Part shown: piece after piece, positions 44,253 to 51,529 of the stretch
How the letters are laid out: each line of letters opens with the position of its first letter
How positions within the stretch are numbered: position 1 is the stretch's first letter
Source: Mycolicibacter heraklionensis
GTDB taxonomy: Bacteria > Actinomycetota > Actinomycetes > Mycobacteriales > Mycobacteriaceae
NCBI RefSeq assembly: GCF_019645815.1
Contig: NZ_CP080997.1
Span: forward strand, 4,034,880-4,098,879
Direction: 5' to 3'
Length of the DNA: 64,000 nucleotides
Translations under genes and position numbers: made by a program
Notes under the pieces: model-generated
The model's database searches: none
What the model saw: the letters and a program-made list of their open reading frames with translations, nothing else
Told to the model about the DNA's origin: nothing

Positions 44253-45813
44253 GACTCTGACCGTCGACGCCCTGGTCCGCGCCCATGCCGCTCTCCATCG
44301 GGGCAAACCGGCGGTGATCGACCCGATCAACCGACTCAGCTATGCCGAGCTCGACTCGACGTCGCGTGAGCTGGCCGCGGTCTTCGTTCAGGCTGGTATC
44401 GGCAAGGGCACCCGGGCGGGGTTGATCATGCCCAACGGCGTTGACTGGGTCCGCATCGCGATCGCCCTCACCCGGATCGGAGCGGTGCTGGTGCCCCTGA
44501 GCACTCTGCTGACCCCGCCGGAACTGCGCGCGCAGCTTCGCGTCGCTGCGGTGCAGTTTCTGATCAGCGTCGAGGAGTTCCGTGGCCGCCGCTATCTCGA
44601 CGACCTACGCGCGGACTCGTCGCTGACAGCGGATCTTCCTGCGCTGCAGCATGTCTGGTCCACTCAAAGCTTGGCGTCGGCCGCCGCCGGCGACGGCCCC
44701 GCCAGAATCGTTGAGGCGCTGTCCGCGACCGTGACCCCCGCCGACCCGATGCTGATCATGTTCACCTCCGGCAGCAGCGGCCCGCCCAAGGGTGTGCTGC
44801 ATTCGCACGGCAGCGCCTTGGGCGCGGTCCGGTCCGGACTGGCCGCCCGCTGCATCGACGCCGACACCCGGCTGTATCTGCCGATGCCGTTCTTCTGGGT
44901 CGGCGGCTTCGGTGGCGGGGTGCTGTCGGCGCTGCTGGCCGGGGCCACCCTGGTCACCGAGGAGCTTCCCAAGCCGGAGACCACCTTGCAGTTGCTGGAG
45001 TCCGAGCGGGTCACGTTGTTCCGCGGCTGGCCGGACCAGGCCGCGGCACTGGCCCGCCACGCTGGTACCGCCGGCCTGTCGGCGTTGCGGCCGGGCAGTC
45101 TGGAGGCGCTGCTGCCGCCGGAGTTGCGCCCCGAGCCCGGGGCGAGGGCCAACCTGTTCGGGATGACCGAGGCGTTCGGGCCGTACTGCGGCTACGCCGC
45201 CGACACCGACCTACCGCGTTCGGCGTGGGGCAGCTGCGGTAAGCCGTTCGCGGGCATGGACGTTCGGATCGTCGACACCGACACCGGCGTGCCGGTGCCC
45301 GCCGGCACGGTCGGGATGATCCAGCTGCGCGGGCCGCACACGCTGCGCGGCATCTGCCGTCGCACCCGGGAGGACGTCTTCACGGTCGACGGCTTCTACC
45401 CCACTGGCGACCTGGGCCGGCTCGATCACGACGGGTTCCTGTTCTACCACGGCAGATCCGACGACATGTTCAAGGTCAGCGGCGCCACGGTCTATCCGAG
45501 CGAAGTCGAGACGGCCCTGCGCGGCATCGCCGGTGTCCAGGCCGCGGTCGTCACCAACGTGCCCGACGGAGACCGGAGCCGGGTGGGAGCGGTGGTGGCC
45601 GGCGATGGGCTGACCATCGATGACTTGCGCGACCGGTGTCGAGATCTGTTGAGCTCGTTCAAGGTGCCGACCGTGTGGCTGATAGTCGCCGGGCCCGATG
45701 CCATCCCGCATGGGCCGACCGGCAAAGTCGACAAACGGCGGGTACGGGACATGTTGAGCACTGGGTGCCACGTCGACCTAGGCGTGAACCAACAACGGAG
45801 GGAACGGATATGA
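44245..45813 (+). CDS. AMP-forming acyl-CoA ligase 3
   Basis: The ATG at 44245 overlaps ligase 2 by 8 bp; 522 residues. The phosphate loop is FTSGSSGPPKGVLHSH, then FGMTEAFGPYCG, YPTGDLGRLDHDGFLFYHGR, the hinge DDMFKVSGATVYPSEVE and the terminal Lys in GPTGKVDKRRV. It shares the FFWVGGFGGGVLSALLAG block with ligase 2, indicating duplication inside the operon. The stop overlaps the SDR start (ATGA). Confidence 0.9.
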   Translation: MPETLTVDALVRAHAALHRGKPAVIDPINRLSYAELDSTSRELAAVFVQAGIGKGTRAGLIMPNGVDWVRIAIALTRIGAVLVPLSTLLTPPELRAQLRVAAVQFLISVEEFRGRRYLDDLRADSSLTADLPALQHVWSTQSLASAAAGDGPARIVEALSATVTPADPMLIMFTSGSSGPPKGVLHSHGSALGAVRSGLAARCIDADTRLYLPMPFFWVGGFGGGVLSALLAGATLVTEELPKPETTLQLLESERVTLFRGWPDQAAALARHAGTAGLSALRPGSLEALLPPELRPEPGARANLFGMTEAFGPYCGYAADTDLPRSAWGSCGKPFAGMDVRIVDTDTGVPVPAGTVGMIQLRGPHTLRGICRRTREDVFTVDGFYPTGDLGRLDHDGFLFYHGRSDDMFKVSGATVYPSEVETALRGIAGVQAAVVTNVPDGDRSRVGAVVAGDGLTIDDLRDRCRDLLSSFKVPTVWLIVAGPDAIPHGPTGKVDKRRVRDMLSTGCHVDLGVNQQRRERI

Positions 45814-46631
45814 CAGGACGACTGACCGGCAAGGTGGCATTCATCACCGGCGCGGCACGGGGACAGGGACGCGCCCACGCGGTACGGATGGCCGGCGAGG
45901 GAGCCGACATCATCGCGGTCGACGTGGCCGGGAAACTGCCCGACTGCGTGCCGTACAACCCGGCAAGCCCGGAAGATCTGGCCGAAACCGTCCGGCTGGT
46001 GGAGGCCACCGGGCAGCGCATGGTGTCCTCGATCGTCGACACCCGTGACTACGACGGCTTGTGTGAGGCGGTCACCGACGGCGTGAGCACACTGGGGAGG
46101 CTGGACATCATCGTCGCCAACGCCGGTGTTGCTGCCCCCCAAGCGTGGGATGCCATCTCGCCGGAGAACTTTCGCGATGTCATGGACATCAATGTGACTG
46201 GCACCTGGAACACTGTGATGGCCGGCGCACCGCACATCATCGCCGGGCAGCGCGGCGGCTCGATCATCTTGATCAGTTCGGCCGCCGGCATCAAGATGCA
46301 GCCGTTCATGGTCCACTACACGGCCAGCAAACACGCCGTCACCGGAATGGCCCGCGCGTTCGCCGCTGAGTTGGGCAAGCACGCAATTCGGGTCAACAGC
46401 GTGCACCCCGGTCCGGTCAACACCGACATGGGCACCGGCGACATGATGAGTGCGCTGAACCAGGCCATGGAGACCAACCCGCAGTTGTCTCAGATGCTCA
46501 CGCCTTTCCTGCCCACGTGGGTGGCCGAACCGGAGGACATCGCCGGCACGGTGTGCTGGCTGGCCAGCGCCGACTCGCACCTTGTCACCGCCGCCGCGAT
46601 TCCGGTGGATCAGGGCTGCACCCAGTACTGA
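45810..46631 (+). CDS. Mycofactocin-coupled SDR
   Basis: The ATG at 45810 gives 273 residues. The signature TGAARGQGRAHAVRMAGEG and the segment IIAVDVAGKLPDCVPYNPAS with the insert before NAGV are diagnostic of the mycofactocin-associated SDR subfamily, which holds NAD(H) tightly and passes electrons to mycofactocin. Active-site residues are SSAAGIKMQP and YTASKHAVTG. It likely oxidises an alcohol or hydroxyacyl intermediate made by the three crotonases. It closes the 38843-46631 operon. Confidence 0.9.
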   Translation: MTGRLTGKVAFITGAARGQGRAHAVRMAGEGADIIAVDVAGKLPDCVPYNPASPEDLAETVRLVEATGQRMVSSIVDTRDYDGLCEAVTDGVSTLGRLDIIVANAGVAAPQAWDAISPENFRDVMDINVTGTWNTVMAGAPHIIAGQRGGSIILISSAAGIKMQPFMVHYTASKHAVTGMARAFAAELGKHAIRVNSVHPGPVNTDMGTGDMMSALNQAMETNPQLSQMLTPFLPTWVAEPEDIAGTVCWLASADSHLVTAAAIPVDQGCTQY

Positions 46632-46776
46632 ACGGGGTGCCTGTTCGTCACGGGAACTGTCGTCGTCAAGGTCGGCGGATCGTATTCCACTGATCCACCC
46701 CTAGATCCGATTACGCACGACTATGGTGACCGGCTGACACCGTTAGCAGCGCCCCGATGACAACAGGAGGACGGCA

Positions 46777-47100
46777 ATGAGTTCAGCGCTGCGGCATTGC
46801 GCCACGATGCCGGCATTTGCCCTTGCTGTGACATCAGCGGCCCTGATCGGACTCGCTTCACCCGCCGTCAGCCTGGCCGACCCGCTAGATGGCTGCGGCT
46901 ACGGCATGTACTTCAACACAGACACAAATCAGTGCGAGCCCGGGGGCGTAGACCCGCATCCGATCGTCGGACCCGTCGGACCGTTCGGCGTCGGTGTTGG
47001 CGGCCCCGCGGGACCTGGTGGCGTTGTTGGCCCCGCCGGCGTAGGCCCGGCCGGACCGGGCCCCGTCGGCCCCGGCCCGGTCGGACCCGGGCGGCGCTAG
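46777..47100 (+). CDS. Secreted Gly/Pro-rich small protein
   Basis: The ATG at 46777 follows ACAGGAGG; 107 residues. An N-terminal Sec signal peptide ends near ASPAVSLADP. The mature part has a CGYGMYFNTDTNQC segment with two Cys that could form a disulfide, and then about 45 residues of Gly-Pro-Val-rich repeats (PVGPFGVG, GPAGPGGVVGPAGVG, PGPVGPGPVGPG). It is probably exported to the envelope; no function is assignable. Its stop overlaps the stop of the convergent minus-strand gene. Confidence 0.8.
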   Translation: MSSALRHCATMPAFALAVTSAALIGLASPAVSLADPLDGCGYGMYFNTDTNQCEPGGVDPHPIVGPVGPFGVGVGGPAGPGGVVGPAGVGPAGPGPVGPGPVGPGRR

Positions 47101-47480
47101 TCCTGCTGCGCAATCCGCTCGTTGTGAATGCGCACCAGTTCCCGGAAACGCAGCCGGTGGTAGTGGGGAACGGGCTGGATACCCCACTCGTCTTGGGCAC
47201 TGGCCTTGCCTGCAGCCCCCTCTGGTGGCCCGAGCGGCGGGTAGGGGTGCTTGCACTCCAGGGTGTCGTCGGAGAACCGGGTCTTGAGCAGTTCACTGCA
47301 GATCTGGGTGAGGCTCAGCGTCGGGTAGCCGTAGTACACCGCCATGAACGGCAGGGTGAAGGCGCCCTCGATGACGAGCGCCACCAGGCAGACCAAGGTG
47401 GCGCGCTTGATCCACTTGTGCATCCGTGCGTAGTACGGGGTGGTGCCCGGCGGCAGTGCGTCGGCGGAAGGTGTTTCCAT
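47097..47480 (-). CDS. 127-residue single-span membrane protein of the NorQ/NorD cluster
   Basis: The ATG at 47480 follows AAGGAG. One membrane helix (about residues 27-50, LVCLVALVIEGAFTLPFMAV) is followed by a conserved-looking soluble tail with two Cys (ICSELL and LECKHPYPPLG) and a C-terminal HYHRLRFRELVRIHNERI segment rich in His and Arg. I recognise no family. It lies 15 bp after the stop of membrane protein A and is the last gene of the cluster, so it is probably a subunit or assembly factor of the same complex. Confidence 0.75.
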   Translation of the reverse strand: METPSADALPPGTTPYYARMHKWIKRATLVCLVALVIEGAFTLPFMAVYYGYPTLSLTQICSELLKTRFSDDTLECKHPYPPLGPPEGAAGKASAQDEWGIQPVPHYHRLRFRELVRIHNERIAQQD

Positions 47481-47491
47481 CGTGGGGCTCC

Positions 47492-47649
47492 TTGATCAGT
47501 CGGAGAAGATTTCCCGGTTGACGGTGTGCAGGTAGGGGATCGCCAAAAACGGTGTGATGTAGAAGATGTCGTAGAGCCACCAGCCGATCACCGGGAACAC
47601 CACACCGGCGTAGCGCACATCGGCATACATGGTCATGTTGAACACGTAG
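47492..47649. repeat. Near-identical tract shared with 50788-50945
   Basis: Over 154 nt covering the 3' end of genes A and B (47496-47649 versus 50792-50945) only two bases differ, and four more identical bases precede the stops. The rest of the two genes is clearly more diverged, which points to recent gene conversion. Confidence 0.9.
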
Positions 47650-48191
47650 AGAATCCAGATGAGTACGCCCATCCAGCAGGTGACGATCATCCATTGGTGG
47701 CCCCAGCGCTTCATCTGCAGGAACCCGATCGCGGCGGCACAGCGCATCGCAAAGACCGTGAGGATCATGCCGAAGACCATGGATTTCTCGCCGGGTCCGG
47801 CTGAGCCGCCGATCCAGAGTTCGTTGTAGTGCCAGAAATAGCCGGCATCGAACATGCCGCCCCAGCCGACCATCAGGACCCGGTTGATCAGGGTGTGGTT
47901 GGCGACCAGGTCCAGCGACCAACCCAGGCTGTTGAGCATGCCGTCGATCAGCACCAGGTATCCGATCAGGGTGACGATCATCGGCCGTACGGCCAAGCCG
48001 GCGTGCAGTGATTGCCGCTGCAGCCAAGCGCCGCGCAGGAAGATCGGCAAGCCGATGATGCCCGGCACCCACATTCCCATCAACGCTGCGCCGGCGATCA
48101 TCCAGCGGTCGGCTCGGCGCTGGGCGGCACGCGATTGCGTCTCATGATCGTCGAGCGCGGCGAAGTCTGTCGCCGAAGCCGGCGCGCTCAC
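47496..48191 (-). CDS. Polytopic membrane protein A of the NorQ/NorD cluster
   Basis: I place the start at the GTG at 48191, which overlaps the small upstream gene by GTGA and gives 231 residues, exactly the length of paralogue B; an ATG at 48203 is possible. Five to six membrane segments lie near 30-52, 70-92, 103-122, 138-159, 167-189 and 198-221. Residues H99 (ANHT), D115 and H121 (MFDAGYFWHYNELW), H165 (WGHQW) and H222 (YLHT) occur at the same positions in B and could bind a metal or heme. I recognise no known family. It is the leading candidate client of the NorQ/NorD pair. Confidence 0.8.
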   Translation of the reverse strand: MSAPASATDFAALDDHETQSRAAQRRADRWMIAGAALMGMWVPGIIGLPIFLRGAWLQRQSLHAGLAVRPMIVTLIGYLVLIDGMLNSLGWSLDLVANHTLINRVLMVGWGGMFDAGYFWHYNELWIGGSAGPGEKSMVFGMILTVFAMRCAAAIGFLQMKRWGHQWMIVTCWMGVLIWILYVFNMTMYADVRYAGVVFPVIGWWLYDIFYITPFLAIPYLHTVNREIFSD

Positions 48192-48316
48192 AGCTGCCAC
48201 CATCCCCGCGCGAACGACATGTACAGCTGGATGCCGAACATGATGGCCAGGTAGCCGTAGATGAAGATCTGAAAGACGATCAGGGCTCGCTTGCGGTTGC
48301 GTTCTTGCTGGTCCAT
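48188..48316 (-). CDS. 42-residue small membrane protein
   Basis: The ATG at 48316 follows AGGAAAGGAAG and reads to TGA at 48188. A charged start (MDQQERNRKRA) is followed by one hydrophobic helix (LIVFQIFIYGYLAIMFGIQL) and a short FARGWWQL tail. The stop overlaps the GTG of membrane protein A, so translation is coupled. The strong ribosome site and tight packing between norQ-like and protein A genes argue for a real small subunit. No family is recognised. Confidence 0.75.
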   Translation of the reverse strand: MDQQERNRKRALIVFQIFIYGYLAIMFGIQLYMSFARGWWQL

Positions 48317-48334
48317 GTTCTGCGACTTCCTTTC

Positions 48335-49129
48335 CTAGTGGCGCTCGGCCTGAGCGGTGAGCACACTGGCGGCCACTTCACGCAGGCCGTCGTGGATTCC
48401 GCCGTCGGTGGTCAGCGGCGCGAGAATGCACGCTTCGGCCGCCTCCAGTTCGGGGGCGCCGGCGGCGACCAGCTGCGCGGCGTTGACGAGCGTGCGCGTC
48501 GACGGCGGTTCGAAGTGCAACGCCTGGTCTGCGGTGCGCAGCGCGGTGGCGCACCGCACCAGCCGACCGGCGATCTGTGACTCGATGCCGGTCTCGGCGA
48601 CGATCACCTGCGCCTCGCGCTCCGGCGGCAGGTACTGCATGGGCAGCGTGGCGAACCGTTGCCGGAATGAGGGCTTCAGCTCTTTGAGCGAGCTCCGGTA
48701 GGCGGGGTTGTAGGAGCAGACCAGCATGAAGGTGTCCGGCGCCGTGATGGTTTCGCCGGCACGATCCAGGTACAGGCTGCGCCGGTGATCGGTCAGCGAG
48801 TGCAGAATGGCCAGCGAGTCGTGCCGCGCCTCGACGACTTCGTCGAGGTAGCAGATCGCACCGGCCTTGACCGCTTGGGTCAGCGGTCCGTCCGTCCACA
48901 CCACGTCACCGCCGGACACCAGGAACCGGCCCACCAGGTCCGAGCTGGTCAGGTCGTCATGGCAACTGATGGTGACCACGGGGCGCCCCAGCAGCTGGCC
49001 CATGTGCTCGACGAGCCGGGTCTTGCCGCAGCCGGTCGGGCCGGTGAGCATCACCGGGATTCGGCGGCGGTAGGCCTTCTCGAACAACTGCACCTCGTTG
49101 CCGTTGGCGAAGTAGACATCGCTGCTCAT
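48335..49129 (-). CDS. MoxR-type AAA+ ATPase, CbbQ/NirQ/NorQ family
   Basis: The 264-residue AAA+ protein has Walker A GPTGCGKT (residues 30-37), Walker B ICYLDEV (D96, E97), the sensor SYNPAYR and a C-terminal CbbQ_C-like domain (EPPSTRTLVNAAQLVAAG). Its relatives NorQ and CbbQ form hexamers that, with a VWA partner, remodel or insert metal cofactors into NO reductase or Rubisco. Neither client is encoded here. A GAGGAG site precedes the ATG, and the gene follows the VWA gene by 22 bp, which is the usual motor/adaptor pairing. Confidence 0.92.
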   Translation of the reverse strand: MSSDVYFANGNEVQLFEKAYRRRIPVMLTGPTGCGKTRLVEHMGQLLGRPVVTISCHDDLTSSDLVGRFLVSGGDVVWTDGPLTQAVKAGAICYLDEVVEARHDSLAILHSLTDHRRSLYLDRAGETITAPDTFMLVCSYNPAYRSSLKELKPSFRQRFATLPMQYLPPEREAQVIVAETGIESQIAGRLVRCATALRTADQALHFEPPSTRTLVNAAQLVAAGAPELEAAEACILAPLTTDGGIHDGLREVAASVLTAQAERH

Positions 49130-49151
49130 CGGGCTCCTCGCACGTCGTCGG

Positions 49152-50660
49152 TCATGCTGCGGTCAGTTCGCGGTGTACGTGGGCCAGTACGCGCGGTAGC
49201 TCCGCGACCCGCCGAATCCGTTGGGAGCGGCGCGGTCCGAACACCTCGGGCAGCGGATCGACGCGCACGGGTCCGACCCCGACGTAGTACACGCAGACGC
49301 CGGCCTCCTCGGCTTCTTCGACGGCGTGCGCGACATCGGCCCAGGCGTATCGACCTTCGTAGCCCTCGTCGGACATCAGCCCATCGCCGATCACGATGAG
49401 CAGCCGCCGTCCGCCAGGCTGCGTCAGCAGCCGGCTGGTCAGATGCCGCAGCGGGGCGCCCAGCCGGGTGTAGCCGCCGGTCAAAAGTCCCAGCGCGCTC
49501 GGCGCCACGAACCTCCGGTCGCCGAAGTCCTTGAGGCAGTGCACTTCCACGTGGTGGCGGGTGTTGCCGGTGAACGCGAAGATGCCGTGGCGCTGACGCG
49601 CGCGCGTCATCGCCGCCGAGAGCGCGTCCGCGCAGGCGAGCTCCAGGCCGAACAACCGGCCACCGTGCACCCCCAGCGACGAGCTCGCATCGAGCAGCAC
49701 CGCTGTGGTCACGTCCCGGTCCGCGCGCAGCAGGTCCCGGAAGATCCGGGGCTCGCCGGCCGTGCCGGCCGCCACGTCGAGTCGGTAGCCGACGTAGGCG
49801 TCGACATCGAGATCGGATCCATCGGCAAGCCGATTGGTCATGGCGCGGACGGTGTGTTGTTCGAACCACTTACGCAGATCGACCGCGGCCGGGGACGGCT
49901 CGCCTGAAGGTATTCGCCGGTTGAATTCCACTACGGCGACGTGGTCTGGCAACAGGGCGCCGGTGTGCAGGTTCCACTCCGGGTACGGGATGCCCGGCCT
50001 GCGGTCACGACCGAGAAAGCGATCGTCGTCTTCGGGCCGGCTCGGCGGCGGCATGGTGGTGTTGCGAACACCCCCGTCACCGCCCACCGGTACCGAATAC
50101 GGACGTGGGCGCCGTTTCTCGTTGCTGGACCACGGCATCCGGCCGAGGCGACGCACCGAGGAGGCCAGGCGCCCCGGTCCGGTCCAAGCGGCCGGCAGTG
50201 TCCCCGTCAGCGAATGCCCGGCCAGCGGTTGCCGGGTGCGCGCCAAGGCGATCGCGCGATCGACCATCTCGGCGGCCGGCATCTCGGGATCGGCGGGATC
50301 GAGATCCGGCAGCATCCGTTGCAGCTCAGCCACCAGTCCCGGCCACCGCCCGGCAACCCAGCCGAGGGCCACCTGCGACTCGACGAAGGTCAGGGCCAGA
50401 CGCTCACGCGGCGACAGGTCGGCCAACCGGTACTGCGCGATTCGCTCCTTGGAGGGTGAACATTGCAGCGCCACCCCGCAGGTCAGCGTCCGTCGAGTCC
50501 AGCCCGGCTCCGCAGGATGGGGCACATAGACGGTGGACAGGTTCGGGTTCAGGCTGAAGCTTCTTCGGGCGCCGGTCATCAACCGCGCGCCTTCGCGGCG
50601 CCGGTCGCTCAGTGCGACCGCCGTCAGCGCGCAGCTGGTCTCGAGCGCCAGGGGGTCCAC
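49152..50660 (-). CDS. NorD/CbbO-like VWA-domain protein
   Basis: A GTG at 50660 gives 502 residues. The N-terminal 300 residues are helical and linker-like (an Arg/Pro-rich stretch near 175-225). The C-terminal von Willebrand A domain has the MIDAS motif DASSSLG (D324, S326, S328), the TGGYTRLG loop and VIGDGLMSDEG. NorD-type proteins connect the MoxR ATPase to its client. The gene lies between a 34-residue membrane protein and the ATPase. This makes the pair a complete chaperone for an unknown client. Confidence 0.9.
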   Translation of the reverse strand: MDPLALETSCALTAVALSDRRREGARLMTGARRSFSLNPNLSTVYVPHPAEPGWTRRTLTCGVALQCSPSKERIAQYRLADLSPRERLALTFVESQVALGWVAGRWPGLVAELQRMLPDLDPADPEMPAAEMVDRAIALARTRQPLAGHSLTGTLPAAWTGPGRLASSVRRLGRMPWSSNEKRRPRPYSVPVGGDGGVRNTTMPPPSRPEDDDRFLGRDRRPGIPYPEWNLHTGALLPDHVAVVEFNRRIPSGEPSPAAVDLRKWFEQHTVRAMTNRLADGSDLDVDAYVGYRLDVAAGTAGEPRIFRDLLRADRDVTTAVLLDASSSLGVHGGRLFGLELACADALSAAMTRARQRHGIFAFTGNTRHHVEVHCLKDFGDRRFVAPSALGLLTGGYTRLGAPLRHLTSRLLTQPGGRRLLIVIGDGLMSDEGYEGRYAWADVAHAVEEAEEAGVCVYYVGVGPVRVDPLPEVFGPRRSQRIRRVAELPRVLAHVHRELTAA

Positions 50661-50667
50661 GGCTGGC

Positions 50668-50772
50668 TCAAAAGGTTCCGATGCTGGAGAACATCCAGTA
50701 CCAGAACGCGATGATCAAACACGTTCCGCCCCACGCGGCGACGTAACGGAGAATTTCCCAGAGCCAGGCCAT
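50668..50772 (-). CDS. 34-residue small membrane protein
   Basis: The ATG at 50772 follows AGGAAG and reads to TGA at 50668, 7 bp before the norD-like start. The sequence is almost entirely one aromatic-rich helix (MAWLWEILRYVAAWGG, then CLIIAFWYWMFSS). It occupies the same position after membrane protein B that suggests a partner subunit. Small size limits certainty, but spacing, ribosome site and hydrophobicity fit a real gene. Confidence 0.65.
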   Translation of the reverse strand: MAWLWEILRYVAAWGGTCLIIAFWYWMFSSIGTF

Positions 50773-50787
50773 CAGGACTTCCTATCG

Positions 50788-50945
50788 TTGATCAGTCGGA
50801 GAAGATCTCCCGGTTGACGGTGTGCAGGTACGGGATCGCCAAAAACGGTGTGATGTAGAAGATGTCGTAGAGCCACCAGCCGATCACCGGGAACACCACA
50901 CCGGCGTAGCGCACATCGGCATACATGGTCATGTTGAACACGTAG
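50788..50945. repeat. Near-identical tract shared with 47492-47649
   Basis: This is the second copy of the 3' segment of the paralogous membrane genes (152 of 154 identical bases over 50792-50945). Confidence 0.9.
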
Positions 50946-51487
50946 CCGAGCCAGATCACTACGCCCATCCAGCAGGTCACCACCATCCACTGATGACCCC
51001 ACCGCTTCATCTGCAGAAATCCGATCGCCGCGGCGATCCGCATGGTGAAGACCGTGAAGATCAGCCCGATCTCCCAGCCCTTCTCCCCCGGGCCGGCAGC
51101 CCCACCGATCCACAGCTCGTTGTAGTGCCAGAAATAGCCGGCATCGAACATCGCGCCCCAGCCGTTGAGCAGCACCCGGGCCAGCAGGGTGTGGTTGGCC
51201 ACCATGTCCAGCGCCCAGCCCACGGCGTTGATCGCGGCATCGATGATGACCAGGTAGCCCAGCAATGTCACGAGCATGGGCCGCACGGTCAGTCCGTCAC
51301 GCGCAGCCTTGCCCTGCAACCAGATTCCGCGCAGGAACAGCGGGAGGCCGAAGACACCGGCCGCCGCCGTGCCGATGAGCATGCCGCCGGAGATCATCCA
51401 GCGGTCTGCTCGACGCTGGGCGGCTCGCGACAGGTCCAGGTGCTCGTCGAGCCCCAGCCCGGACCCGTCCTGCGGTAGCCGTCGCAC
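50792..51487 (-). CDS. Polytopic membrane protein B of the NorQ/NorD cluster
   Basis: A GTG at 51487 gives 231 residues. It aligns without gaps to protein A from residue 20 onward. By eye about 164 of 211 positions are identical, and the last 48 residues are identical. The same membrane segments and the same H99, D115, H121, H165 and H222 are kept, while the N-terminal 19 residues differ. It is the first gene of the cluster and starts 24 bp after a perfect TGACTTAAGTCA palindrome. No known enzyme family is recognised. A and B may form a heteromeric membrane complex. Confidence 0.8.
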   Translation of the reverse strand: MRRLPQDGSGLGLDEHLDLSRAAQRRADRWMISGGMLIGTAAAGVFGLPLFLRGIWLQGKAARDGLTVRPMLVTLLGYLVIIDAAINAVGWALDMVANHTLLARVLLNGWGAMFDAGYFWHYNELWIGGAAGPGEKGWEIGLIFTVFTMRIAAAIGFLQMKRWGHQWMVVTCWMGVVIWLGYVFNMTMYADVRYAGVVFPVIGWWLYDIFYITPFLAIPYLHTVNREIFSD

Positions 51488-51510
51488 GCCTACGACGGTA
51501 AGGAAATCAC

Positions 51511-51522
51511 TGACTTAAGTCA
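51511..51522. promoter_or_regulatory. Perfect palindrome TGACTTAAGTCA upstream of the membrane cluster
   Basis: The 12-bp palindrome is extended to TCA-C-TGACTTAAGTCA-A-TGA (51507-51526). It lies in the 42 bp between the tetR stop and the start of gene B. An identical core lies upstream of the tetR gene at 52189. Confidence 0.75.
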
Positions 51523-51529
51523 ATGACTT

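Noticed and set aside
48335..50660. Reading the NorQ/NorD pair as evidence for nitric oxide reductase or denitrification
   Set aside because: No NorB/NorC-like heme-copper subunits, nitrite reductase or Nnr-type regulator are present; the names describe only the chaperone family.
47496..51487. Membrane proteins A and B as AmoC/PmoC/PmoA-type copper monooxygenase subunits
   Set aside because: The characteristic Pmo/Amo motifs, as I remember them, are not found, and no PmoB-like periplasmic subunit is encoded. The idea of a metal enzyme is kept only as a hypothesis.
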